Shown here in pieces: positions 1-7,983 of a stretch of DNA of 64,000 nucleotides. A program made the translations under genes and the position numbers. This DNA comes from JABDMH01 sp964428345 (GTDB taxonomy: Bacteria > Bacteroidota > Bacteroidia > Chitinophagales > Saprospiraceae): NCBI GenBank assembly GCA_964428345.1, contig CAYRYD010000027.1, forward strand, positions 1 to 64,000, read 5' to 3'. The stretch's first letter is position 1. Each line of letters begins with the position of its first letter. The notes under the pieces were generated by a model. That model searched no databases and was not told the DNA's origin. It saw nothing but the letters and a program-made list of their open reading frames with translations.

Positions 1-6
1 TGATTG

Positions 7-130
7 AAATCGCCGCACCAGGTGTACACATTGGCAGCCCTTAACCAAAAAACCACAAGACCAAGGAGTTTTGCCTCTCGCAGAGGTCGCGAAGATCGCT
101 GAGGTTTATTTAGTAGAATCTAGATAGAGT
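7..130. repeat. Hairpin-bearing intergenic repeat, copy 1
   Basis: The copy starts with AAATCGCCGCACCAGGTG, continues through an A/C-rich linker with short accaaaa/agacca repeats, then a block containing the stem-loop cctct-cgc-agagg (74-86) followed by tcgcgaagatcgctgagg. The 3' flank (gtttatt, tagaat, agataga) is shared with copy 3. On the minus strand the hairpin block reads as three phased 9-base units of the type CTCnGCGAn. No coding potential is seen. Confidence 0.85.
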
Positions 131-135
131 GAAAC

Positions 136-252
136 AAATCGCCGCACCAGGTGTACACATTGGCAGCCCTTAACCAAAAGACCAGAATACCAAAAGACCA
201 TATGACCAAGGAGTTTTGCCTCTCGCAGAGGTCGCGAAGATCGCTGAGGTGT
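136..252. repeat. Hairpin-bearing intergenic repeat, copy 2
   Basis: This copy has the same order of blocks as copy 1, with the same start at 136 and the same stem-loop at 219-231. The linker is longer: the agacca-type decamer occurs three times (178-209), so length variation between copies comes from this linker. After gctgaggt the sequence diverges from copies 1 and 3, so the conserved 3' flank is missing. Confidence 0.85.
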
Positions 253-276
253 TTGTGTTCAACACGCAGGTACTAC

Positions 277-305
277 GGCGATTGAAATCGCCGCTCCAAA
301 GGAGC
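277..305. repeat. Two adjacent perfect palindromes
   Basis: GGCGATT-GA-AATCGCC (277-292) is followed without a gap by GCTCC-AAA-GGAGC (293-305). The first palindrome is the full version of the attgaaatcgcc sequence that opens repeat copies 1 and 3, where the left arm is imperfect. Together they would form two stacked short hairpins in single-stranded DNA or RNA. The arrangement resembles REP-type intergenic elements; no function can be assigned. Confidence 0.6.
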
Positions 306-354
306 TAGAAATTTATTCGCCCGTGTACTAAAAAGACTACTACTACGCTGATTG

Positions 355-487
355 AAATCGCCGCACCAGGTGTACACATTGGCAGCCCTTAACCAAAAAA
401 CCACAAGACCACAAGACCAATGATTTTTGCCTCGCGCAGAGGTCGCGAAGATCGCTGAGGTTTATTATTAGAATAGAGATAGAATTG
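355..487. repeat. Hairpin-bearing intergenic repeat, copy 3
   Basis: The block order matches copies 1 and 2, starting at 355, with the hairpin block at 430-442. One stem base differs here (cctcg opposite agagg), so the stem is weakened. The linker has two accacaag units. The 3' flank (tttattattagaat, agataga) again matches copy 1. The copies are clearly homologous but not identical, so the array is not a recent duplication. Confidence 0.85.
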
Positions 488-561
488 CTCTGGCGATTAG
501 AGAACCAGCTGGAGGGGCGAATTTATCAATCCAAGGATGTTGGAAGCAGAATTCCCAGTAC

Positions 562-580
562 CTCCGGTCTCTGACCGGAG
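562..580. terminator. Strong stem-loop downstream of tkt
   Basis: CTCCGGTC-TCT-GACCGGAG forms a perfect 8-bp G/C-rich stem with a 3-base loop, 77-95 bases past the transketolase stop on the minus strand. No T-run follows on either strand, so it is not a classical intrinsic terminator. It may protect the 3' end of the tkt transcript or end transcription with a factor. Confidence 0.35.
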
Positions 581-656
581 ATGACAGCTTCCCTCGCAGG
601 TTCTTCATTTGATGCTCCATAAAATCAACAAAGAGCAGGTATTTAAATGCTGACGC

Positions 657-2663
657 TTACGAGATGATCTCCCTTGCCTTCCGGACAATAGCATCCACCG
701 TCAGGCCGAAATGCTGGTACAGGTCTTTGTATGGGGCGCTGGCTCCAAATCGATCTAGGCCGATGACCGCGCCACGGGTGCCGACCCATTTATGCCATCC
801 CATCGTGGTGCCAGCTTCGACCGATATCCGGGCCGTGACCTCAGCCGGCAAGACGGATTGCTGATACTCTGCAGACTGCTCTTCGAAGAGCTCCCAGGAA
901 GGCATACTGACGACCCGGCTGTCGATCTGCTGATCTGCCAGTTGTTTTTTTGCATCCAGGGCCAACTGAACCTCACTGCCGGTAGCGATCAGAATGACCT
1001 CCGGTTTATCTCCCTGCTCTTTGGCAAGAATGTAAGCACCCTGTTCCAGGCCGGCGGCCGGTGCAAACCTGGAACGGTCAAGAATCGGCAGATTCTGCCG
1101 GCTCAAAACCAACATCGTCGGTCCTTCTCTTCGCTCAAGTGCAACCTTCCAGGCCACCACCGTTTCGTTGGCGTCGGCCGGACGAATTACGGTCAGATGG
1201 GGCATAGCCCGCAGAGAGGCCAGATGCTCGACCGGCTGATGGGTCGGCCCATCTTCACCCAGGCCGATACTATCGTGGGTCATGACGTAGATTACCGGTA
1301 GTTCCATCAGGGCGGAAAGCCGGATAGCAGCCCTGGCATAATCGGTAAACACAAAAAAAGTGGCGGCATAGGGACGTACACCACCGTGCAAGGCCATACC
1401 GCTGCTGGCAGCACACATTACCATCTCGCGGATGCCCCAGGCGATATTTCGGCCGGTATAGTCATGTTTTGAAAAGTGAGGTTTCCCTTTGATCGCGGTT
1501 TTAGTGGAAGGCTCCAGATCGGCGCTGCCTCCCATGAGCCAGGGTATGGTGTCGGCGATGGCATTGAGTACTTTACTATTAACGGCACGGGTGGCGACTG
1601 CCCCATCTTCTGGGGAGTAAACCGGCAGTTTGGAAGCCCAACCGGTGGGTAGCTCCTGATTAAGTGCATTTTCAAGTTCCTGCGTTAATTCCGGAAATTT
1701 CATCCGGTAGGCGTCATATTTCGCGTACCACTCCTGATAGTGTTGCTCGCCACTGGAGATGAGATCCATATGTTCTCTGACTTCCTGTGGAACGTGAAAA
1801 GGATCATCGGTCGGCCAGCCATAGACTTCTTTGGTTCGTTTCACTTCTTCGATACCCAACGGTGAACCATGGGCTTCGGCGGTGTCCTGAAAATTGGGTG
1901 ATCCATAGCCGATATGCGTCCGTAGGATGATGAGCGAAGGTTTGTCAAGCTCCTCTCCTGCCTTCCGGAATGCATGCGCTATTTTATCAACATCGTTAGC
2001 GGTTTCTCCCAGATTGATAACCTGCCATCCATAGGCCTCGAAACGTTTTTGTACGTCATCGGAAAAAGTCAGACCGGTGCTGCCCTCGATCGTGATATGG
2101 TTGTCATCATAGAGGTAAATTAATTTACCGAGCTTCAGGTGTCCGGCCAGGGATGCTGCTTCATGGGATGCACCCTCCATCAAATCTCCATCGCTGCAAA
2201 AAACATACGTATAATGGTCTATGATGTTAAATCCTGGTTGGTTGAAACGGGCAGCCAGATGAGCTTCGGCCATCGCCATTCCAACCGCCGTCATAAATCC
2301 CTGTCCCAGGGGGCCGGTGGTAACTTCCACTCCCGGAGTTATTCCATATTCGGGATGCCCCGGCGTTTTACTCTGCCACTGACGGAAATTTTTCAAATCG
2401 TCCAGACTGACATCGTAACCACAAAGATGCAGTACGCTGTATTGCAACATCGAGGCATGACCGTTGGATAAAACAAACCGGTCGCGATTAATCCAATCCG
2501 GTTTTTGCGGATGATGCTTCATCATTTGCCGGTACAATACATAGGCAGCCGGAGCCAAAGCCATCGGTGCTCCGGGATGGCCACTATTGGCTTTCTGCAC
2601 TCCATCCATCGATAAGGTGCGGATTGTGTCAATCGCGAGCCTGGTCAGATCGTTTGTTTTCAT
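657..2663 (-). CDS. tkt: Transketolase
   Basis: Transketolase is a thiamine-diphosphate enzyme that moves two-carbon ketol units between sugar phosphates in the non-oxidative pentose phosphate pathway. The 668-residue protein has the full three-domain length. Visible are the N-terminal KANSGHPGAPM segment, the thiamine-diphosphate motif SDGDLMEG near residue 160 (a Ser replaces the usual first Gly), the pyrimidine-domain segment with GLGEDGPTHQPVEH, and an intact C-terminal domain. An in-frame ATG 33 bases upstream would add MQSISSTDYKS; I prefer the inner start, which matches the usual MKTNDLTRLA-like beginning. The gene stands alone, with no sugar-phosphate neighbour. Identification is near certain; the start is less so. 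Confidence 0.97.
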   Translation of the reverse strand: MKTNDLTRLAIDTIRTLSMDGVQKANSGHPGAPMALAPAAYVLYRQMMKHHPQKPDWINRDRFVLSNGHASMLQYSVLHLCGYDVSLDDLKNFRQWQSKTPGHPEYGITPGVEVTTGPLGQGFMTAVGMAMAEAHLAARFNQPGFNIIDHYTYVFCSDGDLMEGASHEAASLAGHLKLGKLIYLYDDNHITIEGSTGLTFSDDVQKRFEAYGWQVINLGETANDVDKIAHAFRKAGEELDKPSLIILRTHIGYGSPNFQDTAEAHGSPLGIEEVKRTKEVYGWPTDDPFHVPQEVREHMDLISSGEQHYQEWYAKYDAYRMKFPELTQELENALNQELPTGWASKLPVYSPEDGAVATRAVNSKVLNAIADTIPWLMGGSADLEPSTKTAIKGKPHFSKHDYTGRNIAWGIREMVMCAASSGMALHGGVRPYAATFFVFTDYARAAIRLSALMELPVIYVMTHDSIGLGEDGPTHQPVEHLASLRAMPHLTVIRPADANETVVAWKVALERREGPTMLVLSRQNLPILDRSRFAPAAGLEQGAYILAKEQGDKPEVILIATGSEVQLALDAKKQLADQQIDSRVVSMPSWELFEEQSAEYQQSVLPAEVTARISVEAGTTMGWHKWVGTRGAVIGLDRFGASAPYKDLYQHFGLTVDAIVRKAREIIS

Positions 2664-2909
2664 ACTTTTATAATCAGTTGACGATATTGATTGCATTTGG
2701 TCACTTTGGAGCGGCAGAAAATCACCTCAAAATTCATCTGGCTATTAATCGGGAGACCATTTCTTTCAAGTCTGCAAACCTGCGAAAATATTTCTAATTA
2801 TGGTAATGGATTATCATTCCGGCCGATGGTCCGGATCAGATACCATTTTCACAGAAGGAATTTTTGTTGATCATCATCAGATAGCCCGGGAATCATGTTC
2901 CCATTGGTA

Positions 2910-4004
2910 TCAAAGCTTGATGACTTTGTTTCTTTTGTATAATTCCCATGCAAACAGCCAAATCAGCATGGTATAGGCGAGTGCCTGGATAAAGGAACCC
3001 AGGTAATTTCCAAACACCGGCTGAAAAAATTGGGCATAAAGCCAGCCATAAATTCTTTGATCACCGATTTGGATCAGGGCAAACGTCTTAATAAGGAGAC
3101 CCGACAAGGCATAGGATGCAAGCGGATTCAGTCCAAAAACCCGAAAAATATAGGTCCACTTTTTCCATCCCCTGACGTCAATGAGCCAAAGCAAAAGGGC
3201 AAGAAGCAACATCGCCAGACCGGCGGTGAGTAAAACATAGGAACTGGACCAGATGGGTTTATTAATAGGAAAACCCAGACTTTGCCATGCATAAGCCAGC
3301 GCAATCAAGACGCCTCCACTGATCACCATATTGCGGATCTTACTCTGATTGTCAGGTTGTAACTGCATCATTTTTCCGGTCAGGAAACCAAGGATTACTG
3401 TTCCTACCGTTGGCAACGTCGATAAAATACCTTCGGGATCAAATGGAATTCCGTATCCGTGGTAGACGTGATTTTCGCCCAGCAGTTTTAAATCAATCAA
3501 ACGTACCAGATTATTTTCCAGGGAAAGTGGGTCCGGACCACCAACTGAAAGTAATAATCCCCAGTAGCCCACGAGTATAATACCCAGGGAAAGATAAAGG
3601 TAGCGGATACTCAGGAATGCACACATCAAAGCTCCGAAACCATAAGCCAGGGCAATGCGCTGGAGTACGCCAAATATTCGTAATTCCGAAAGTGATTTAT
3701 TGAAAAATGGATACCAGTTTAATAAGATACCTACCAGAAAAATTAAAGCGGTCCGGGTCAGGATCTTCCTGATCAGGGCACTTTGCTCAGTTTGATATTT
3801 CTGGAAAGAGTACGCCATCGATAAACCGACGATAAACACGAAAAAGGGGAATACCAGATCGGTCGGGGTCCAACCATCCCAGGTGGCATGCCGCAGTGGT
3901 GCATAGACATACTGCCAGCTACCGGGCGTGTTGACAACAATCATAAAGAAAATGGTCATCCCCCTAAGTACATCAATAGAGAGCAGTCTCTGTTGTTGCT
4001 GCAT
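2910..4004 (-). CDS. NagX/DUF5009-like membrane acyltransferase
   Basis: This is an integral membrane protein of about 364 residues related to the heparan-alpha-glucosaminide N-acetyltransferase/NagX group (DUF5009). It opens with RLLSIDVLRGMTIFFMIVVN, the family signature, followed by the WTPTDLVFPFFVFIVG segment and about ten hydrophobic helices. Family members are thought to acylate amino sugars or other envelope sugars across the membrane; the substrate here is unknown. The open frame continues 75 bases upstream, but that part runs through the terminator of the next gene, so the ATG at 4004 (MQQQQRLLSIDV) is the sensible start. No NAG-catabolism genes are adjacent. Confidence 0.88.
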   Translation of the reverse strand: MQQQQRLLSIDVLRGMTIFFMIVVNTPGSWQYVYAPLRHATWDGWTPTDLVFPFFVFIVGLSMAYSFQKYQTEQSALIRKILTRTALIFLVGILLNWYPFFNKSLSELRIFGVLQRIALAYGFGALMCAFLSIRYLYLSLGIILVGYWGLLLSVGGPDPLSLENNLVRLIDLKLLGENHVYHGYGIPFDPEGILSTLPTVGTVILGFLTGKMMQLQPDNQSKIRNMVISGGVLIALAYAWQSLGFPINKPIWSSSYVLLTAGLAMLLLALLLWLIDVRGWKKWTYIFRVFGLNPLASYALSGLLIKTFALIQIGDQRIYGWLYAQFFQPVFGNYLGSFIQALAYTMLIWLFAWELYKRNKVIKL

Positions 4005-4066
4005 TTCAAATATTTTGATGAGTTTGATGCAATGTAGAAAAAAGGAGGAAAGAGACCTAACGAAAC

Positions 4067-4100
4067 AAAAAAAGGACACCTTGCAGGATGTCCTTTTTTA
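4067..4100 (-). terminator. Intrinsic terminator of the AT-hook protein gene
   Basis: On the minus strand, a stem AAAAAAGGACATCCT/AGGTGTCCTTTTTT with one bulge and a TGC loop lies 20 bases after the stop of the AT-hook gene and is followed by a T-run. The A-run on the other side makes it symmetrical, so it could work in both directions. It separates the AT-hook gene from the membrane acyltransferase. Confidence 0.8.
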
Positions 4101-4119
4101 AATCTATTTGCACTACGTT

Positions 4120-5040
4120 TTAACTACTTGCCGTTGTGTCAGGATTAGCAACCGTCTCGCCTTTTCTGGGACGGCCTCTTTTTTTGGCAGCGGGTTTGGT
4201 GGCTGCTGTTTCCGTGGCAGCGGCTTTNNNNNNNNNNNNNNNNNNNNNNNNNNNNNNNNNNNNNNNNNNNNNNNNNNNNNNNNNNNNNNNNNNNNNNNNN
4301 NNNNNNNNNNNNNNNNNNNNNNNNNNNGCGGCTGCTGTTTCCGTGGCAGCGGCTTTGGCCGGACGGCCTCTTCTTTTGGCCGCAGGTTTAGCGGCGGCTG
4401 TTTCCGTTGCAGCGGCTTTGGCCGGACGGCCTCTTCTTTTGGCAGTGGGTTTGGCGGCTGCTGTTTCAGTAGCGGCGGCTTTAGCCGGACGGCCTCTTCT
4501 TTTGGCAGCGGGTTTTGCGGCTGCTGTTTCCGTGGCAGCGGCTTTAGCCGGACGGCCTCTTCTTTTGGCCGCAGGTTTTGCAGCAGGTTTAGCAGCAGCT
4601 GTTTCGGTAGCGGCGGCTTTCGCCGGACGGCCTCTTCTTTTAGCAGCGGGTTTGGCGGCTGCTGTTTCGGTTGCAGCGGCTTTAGCCGGACGGCCTCTTC
4701 TTTTGGCAGCGGGTTTAGCAGCGGGTTTAGCAGCAGCTGTTTTGGTAGCCGCGGCTTTGGCCGGACGGCCTCTTCTTTTGGCAGCGGCAGAAGCTCTGGC
4801 TTTTTTAGCGGCAGCTTTTGCCTTTTTTGCCGCAGCTACTTTAGCTCTCTTAGCTGCCGCAGCTTCTTTAGCTTTTGCTTTTTTAGCAGCGACCTTTTCT
4901 GCCTTTGCCGTTGCTCTCAGTTTTGCATTTAATTGTTTGATTGATGCTTTCAACTTTGCACTCTGACTTGCTAATTTCTCCAAGTCTGATTTACTGGCTT
5001 CGATTCGACTCTTCAGCTCCGTGGATGTTAATTTCGCCAT
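4120..5040 (-). CDS. H1-like lysine/alanine-rich AT-hook DNA-binding protein, interrupted by a gap
   Basis: The protein begins with a predicted coiled coil (about residues 5-45, Leu/Lys/Ser heptads) and a Lys/Ala-rich stretch. It continues as tandem units of 21 residues, sometimes 25, of the form KRRGRPAK-AAATETAAAKPAA. Each KRRGRP core is an AT-hook that grips the minor groove of A/T-rich DNA. Eight hooks are visible and at least one more is lost in the N run. The C-terminal end is KKRGRPRKGETVANPDTTASS. The composition resembles bacterial histone-H1-like proteins, so a nucleoid-structuring or global regulatory role is likely. The length is unknown because of the 100 N; the flanks are in frame only if the real gap length equals 1 modulo 3. 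It has its own promoter and terminator. Confidence 0.9.
   Translation of the reverse strand: MAKLTSTELKSRIEASKSDLEKLASQSAKLKASIKQLNAKLRATAKAEKVAAKKAKAKEAAAAKRAKVAAAKKAKAAAKKARASAAAKRRGRPAKAAATKTAAAKPAAKPAAKRRGRPAKAAATETAAAKPAAKRRGRPAKAAATETAAAKPAAKPAAKRRGRPAKAAATETAAAKPAAKRRGRPAKAAATETAAAKPTAKRRGRPAKAAATETAAAKPAAKRRGRPAKAAATETAAXXXXXXXXXXXXXXXXXXXXXXXXXXXXXXXXXXKAAATETAATKPAAKKRGRPRKGETVANPDTTASS
4228..4327. other. Assembly gap of 100 N
   Basis: Exactly 100 ambiguous bases sit inside the repeat region of the AT-hook gene. A round 100 is a customary placeholder for a gap of unknown size, and repeats of 63 and 75 bases are a typical cause of assembly collapse. The number of AT-hook units in this gene therefore cannot be read from the sequence. 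Confidence 0.99.
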
Positions 5041-5083
5041 TGTTTAACTATTAGTGATAAAATTAGTTTCTAAATTTTGCACG

Positions 5084-5091
5084 CAAAGGTA
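5084..5091 (-). promoter_or_regulatory. -7 element of the AT-hook gene promoter
   Basis: TACCTTTG on the minus strand matches the Bacteroidota -7 consensus TAnnTTTG, 43 bases before the start codon of the AT-hook gene. No clear TTTG -33 element is seen at the usual spacing. Confidence 0.6.
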
Positions 5092-5780
5092 CTATGCTTT
5101 TTGAATTATTTTTCATATGGGATAAAAAATATGTTGTAAAATGGGCTTCAAAGTTCATTTTATCTCTTTTTGGTATGCAAAAATGATTCCATATATAACT
5201 AAAATGAACTTACGGACTGATTTTTAGCCAATAATTAGTTACCCGGAATGAAGAAAGTATGTCAATCCATGATAATAATCAGGTACCGGAGAGGTTACCA
5301 AATGATCTCGGGTACCAATATTTGATGAAAATCAATCTTTTGTTGGTTGTCAGAAGGTTGGGTACAGGTTAATGTTCGGATTATTTATTGGAGTTGATCA
5401 GCCGGCAGCGATTTTTCAAACCCAATTGCTGTAAAAAAGGTAAGTCAACATCATTGCAGATTTGTTTACCTGTTATAGGTGGTGTGGGAATCCGAATGAT
5501 CCGACTGAGGTAGACAGGCAATTTTCTGTTGGATAGAGTGTCCATTAAATGAAGAGATAGCGAAATCAACATCAAATGATGCCCTTTCAGTCCGTATTTA
5601 TCGGTAGATTCCTGGGTTTAGAGTTTTACCGGGAATCCGGCTGAGTGAATTGAGTTATCACTTTTCTGGATACGAGAAAGCAGGAATAATTTATCAGGTC
5701 TGCTATCAGGTTCACTGAGGCAGACCTCAAAAAGGGATATTGACATTCGATAGTGGTAAAAAAGAATGGATACAAATAGT

Positions 5781-5788
5781 TATATTTG
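5781..5788 (+). promoter_or_regulatory. -7 element for the 11-mer-repeat protein
   Basis: TATATTTG fits TAnnTTTG and lies 22 bases before the ATG at 5811, giving a short leader of roughly 15 bases. No TTTG is found at the -33 position. Confidence 0.55.
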
Positions 5789-5810
5789 AAGAAACTAACA
5801 TCTTGCAGAT

Positions 5811-6776
5811 ATGGGATTCCTGGATGAAATCAAAAAGGTATTGTTTGGTGTGAAATCAGTCACCAAATCAGCAACAGAGAAGGTAAAAGAAAAAGGTCAT
5901 GATATCGCGGCTCAATCTGGTGAGTATATTGAAAGAACCAAAGATAAAGCCGAAGCCTTCACTGAGGAATTGAAGGATAAGGCAGAGCATACCTGGGATA
6001 AGGCAATTGACAGGGCAGAAACGATTGGTGATAAGGTGAAGGACAAGGCCGGTGATATGCTCGATGATACGAAGGAATTTGCCGGGGATGTCGGAGAATT
6101 TGTGATCAATAAAGCAGAGGACCTGTTTGAGGATGTAAAAGATTTTGCGGAAGATGTTGGTGAAAAGGTGCTTGATAAGACGGGCAGAGTTATCGGGAAA
6201 GCCAAGGATATCAGTGAAAAAATGAAGGAAAAAGAGGGAGAATCTCAAGACCAGGATTCCGGACCAATGAATTTTGACGAAGTAGGTAACGAAGAATTAG
6301 GAACGGATTATGAGAAAGAACCGGACATCGTAACCGAATATCCGGAAAATTCTGATTTGGATGCAATTAAAACCACCGCAGGTATTGTTGGTGATAAGGT
6401 GCAGGAGATTAAGTCTGAATTGGTGGAAAAAGCCAGGGATGTGGCGGACCAGATAAGTGGCAAACTGGACGAAACTATAAGGAAGGCAGAAGATCTCGCA
6501 AGGCAGGAGGCTGAACAACCGGAATATAAAAAACCAGGTGATCAGTTGAAGAAAAGTGCCTTTGAGGATAAGGATGATTTTTTTAAGAAAGCGGAAGCTT
6601 TTGCCGATGGCCGGTATGATGAGGTTGCCGATCCCTTTTCGGAAAAACCAAAAATCGTGGGCAAATCTCCCTCACGACCATCAGAAACACCGTCAGAACC
6701 ACTGCCGGGTTTTGAGGATCTGGATGGAGATGGAAATGAAATCATCGATGATGCCTTGTTGGATTCGGAAGAGTAG
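5811..6776 (+). CDS. Charged helical protein with 11-residue repeats (YtxH/LEA-like)
   Basis: This protein of 321 residues is rich in Lys, Glu, Asp and Ala, with no signal peptide and no strong membrane segment. Residues 73-138 form six consecutive 11-residue units (GDKVKDKAGDM, LDDTKEFAGDV, GEFVINKAEDL, FEDVKDFAEDV, GEKVLDKTGRV, IGKAKDISEKM), and units two to five also read as a duplicated 22-mer. Such hendecads form long amphipathic helices, as in LEA group 3, apolipoprotein-like and YtxH-annotated stress proteins. A second helical part spans about 195-230. The acidic end contains DLDGDGNEIIDD, which resembles a calcium-binding EF-hand loop. A role in desiccation, membrane or envelope stress is inference. 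Confidence 0.85.
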   Translation: MGFLDEIKKVLFGVKSVTKSATEKVKEKGHDIAAQSGEYIERTKDKAEAFTEELKDKAEHTWDKAIDRAETIGDKVKDKAGDMLDDTKEFAGDVGEFVINKAEDLFEDVKDFAEDVGEKVLDKTGRVIGKAKDISEKMKEKEGESQDQDSGPMNFDEVGNEELGTDYEKEPDIVTEYPENSDLDAIKTTAGIVGDKVQEIKSELVEKARDVADQISGKLDETIRKAEDLARQEAEQPEYKKPGDQLKKSAFEDKDDFFKKAEAFADGRYDEVADPFSEKPKIVGKSPSRPSETPSEPLPGFEDLDGDGNEIIDDALLDSEE

Positions 6777-6860
6777 CAATTTTTGACCAGTTTATAGAAT
6801 TAACTCCGGAGTGAACCTCTACCAGGGAAATTTTCTTACCGGAAGCGAATTATAAAGAAA

Positions 6861-7475
6861 GTGGGTCCGGAAGATTTTTTTACCCTGAATCTGACCGACT
6901 GGCTTGAGATTTTTGGGGTCCTGTTTACTCTGATAAACGTTTGGCTGTTAACCAGAGAAAGTATTTTAGCATGGCCATTTGGCCTGCTGGGTGTCAGTCT
7001 CTACGTCTATATTTTCTTGTCCGTCCGGTTGTATTCCGATTTCATACTTCATATTATTTATGTAATACTCAATATCTACGGTTGGGTGTACTGGACAAGT
7101 AAAGGCCCGGTCAATACCGGTCGTCTACCGATAACACTATTGTCGACCACTTACCGGATTATTTGGTTGATGGTGATCCTGATTACTTTTATTATTTGGG
7201 GATACGTGGTGGACCGGAATACAGATGCCTCTTTTGCCTATCCGGATGCATTCACCACGGTGGCCAGTTTGGTAGCCCAGTATTTGCTGGCCAGAAAAAA
7301 ACTGGAAAACTGGATCCTCTGGATTTTGGTAGATATCGTGGCGATCAATATATATTTACGCAAAGATCTGGAATTAACAGCCTGTCTCTATACGATACTT
7401 CTGATTTTAAGTATCATTGGCCTGTGGAAATGGTTCAAATCATATGACGAAGACCGCATGTTTGAGGAAGGCTGA
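6861..7475 (+). CDS. pnuC: Nicotinamide riboside transporter PnuC
   Basis: PnuC family proteins import nicotinamide riboside or related vitamins by facilitated diffusion, with trapping by an intracellular kinase. The 204-residue protein has about seven hydrophobic helices, with the family's N-terminal WLEIFGVLFTLINVWLLTRE segment and the NIYGWVYW motif in the middle. The start is GTG at 6861; no in-frame ATG precedes the first helix. Its end overlaps the next gene, which suggests co-transcription. Neither a TonB-dependent receptor nor a nicotinamide-riboside kinase (nadR) is adjacent, so the substrate is assigned by family only. A thiamine-type (PnuT) substrate remains possible. Confidence 0.9.
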   Translation: MGPEDFFTLNLTDWLEIFGVLFTLINVWLLTRESILAWPFGLLGVSLYVYIFLSVRLYSDFILHIIYVILNIYGWVYWTSKGPVNTGRLPITLLSTTYRIIWLMVILITFIIWGYVVDRNTDASFAYPDAFTTVASLVAQYLLARKKLENWILWILVDIVAINIYLRKDLELTACLYTILLILSIIGLWKWFKSYDEDRMFEEG

Positions 7476-7938
7476 TTTTTTTAGCTGTTTATTGTCCTGG
7501 CTGTTTATCTGTTTACCGCCCGAAAAAATCAATGCTGGGTGGACTCCGCAGGAAAGTGATCCCGGAATGCTCTCCACACTCCGGATAACAATCACCGGCG
7601 TAAAAGAACAAGAGGGAGTACTTAGGGTGTGTTTGGCCAATAATCCTGCCGGATTTCTAAAAGAATGCTTTCTGCAGCATTCCATGATGGTGTCTGAAGC
7701 ATCGATTCATCTTATAGAGTTTGAACGGGTACCTTTTGGGCAATATGCCATTAGTGTGTTCCATGACGTCAATCAAAATCAGGAGCTGGACCGAAGGAAG
7801 GTTATTGGAATTCCTTCAGAACCATTTGGGTTTTCGAATAATCCCGGATTACTGTTCGGTGCTCCGAATTTTGAACAATGTGTTTTTTCCGTGGATCAGA
7901 GTATCACCGAAGTAGTTATTAAGCTCAGGCGGTATTAG
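7444..7938 (+). CDS. Secreted DUF2141 protein
   Basis: The 164-residue protein has an N-terminal hydrophobic segment (about residues 10-24) that reads as a signal peptide. One DUF2141 domain follows: a beta-rich fold with the family features LRVCLANNPAGF, VPFGQYAISVFHDVNQN and a D-x-N-x-(E/D) loop. Family members are periplasmic or outer-membrane associated; their function is unknown. The ATG at 7444 overlaps the end of pnuC by 32 bases. An upstream start at 7417 would lengthen the N-terminus and spoil the signal peptide. Translational coupling to pnuC is likely. Confidence 0.82.
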   Translation: MTKTACLRKADFFSCLLSWLFICLPPEKINAGWTPQESDPGMLSTLRITITGVKEQEGVLRVCLANNPAGFLKECFLQHSMMVSEASIHLIEFERVPFGQYAISVFHDVNQNQELDRRKVIGIPSEPFGFSNNPGLLFGAPNFEQCVFSVDQSITEVVIKLRRY

Positions 7939-7983
7939 GATTTGCCTGATATTTCTTTTTTTCCGGATCGAAACTTCTGCAGT

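Larger units (their letters stand above)
1..656. other. Non-coding left edge with repeated elements
   Basis: No convincing gene lies here. The stretch is dominated by three copies of a repeat of about 120 bases, annotated separately. Between copies 2 and 3 is a pair of adjacent perfect palindromes. A third stem-loop at 562-580 lies just past the transketolase stop codon. The copies differ in spacing and none keeps an open reading frame, so they act as DNA or RNA elements, not as protein-coding repeats. The left end is cut by the window, so more copies may lie outside. Confidence 0.8.
5041..5810. other. 770-base gene-free stretch
   Basis: Outside the two promoter elements at its ends I see nothing that supports a gene. 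A 64-codon minus-strand frame at 5381-5575 has no promoter, no family resemblance and no operon partner. Between 5282 and 5316 there is a cluster of palindromic GGTACC/GGTTACC hexamers (5282-5287, 5293-5299, 5311-5316) that might be a binding site. Both flanking genes read outward, so regulatory sequence is the expected content. Confidence 0.5.

Noticed and set aside
792..1301. 169-codon plus-strand frame within tkt
   Set aside because: Antisense shadow of the transketolase gene; the same applies to the other long antisense frames over gyrA, pgpH, rocD, kynU and the plsB-like gene.
2567..2797. 76-codon plus-strand frame over the 5' end of tkt
   Set aside because: Mostly antisense to the transketolase coding region and without family resemblance.
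5381..5575. 64-codon minus-strand frame in the gap before the 11-mer-repeat gene
   Set aside because: No promoter element, no recognisable motif and no partner gene; length is within what chance gives in this stretch.
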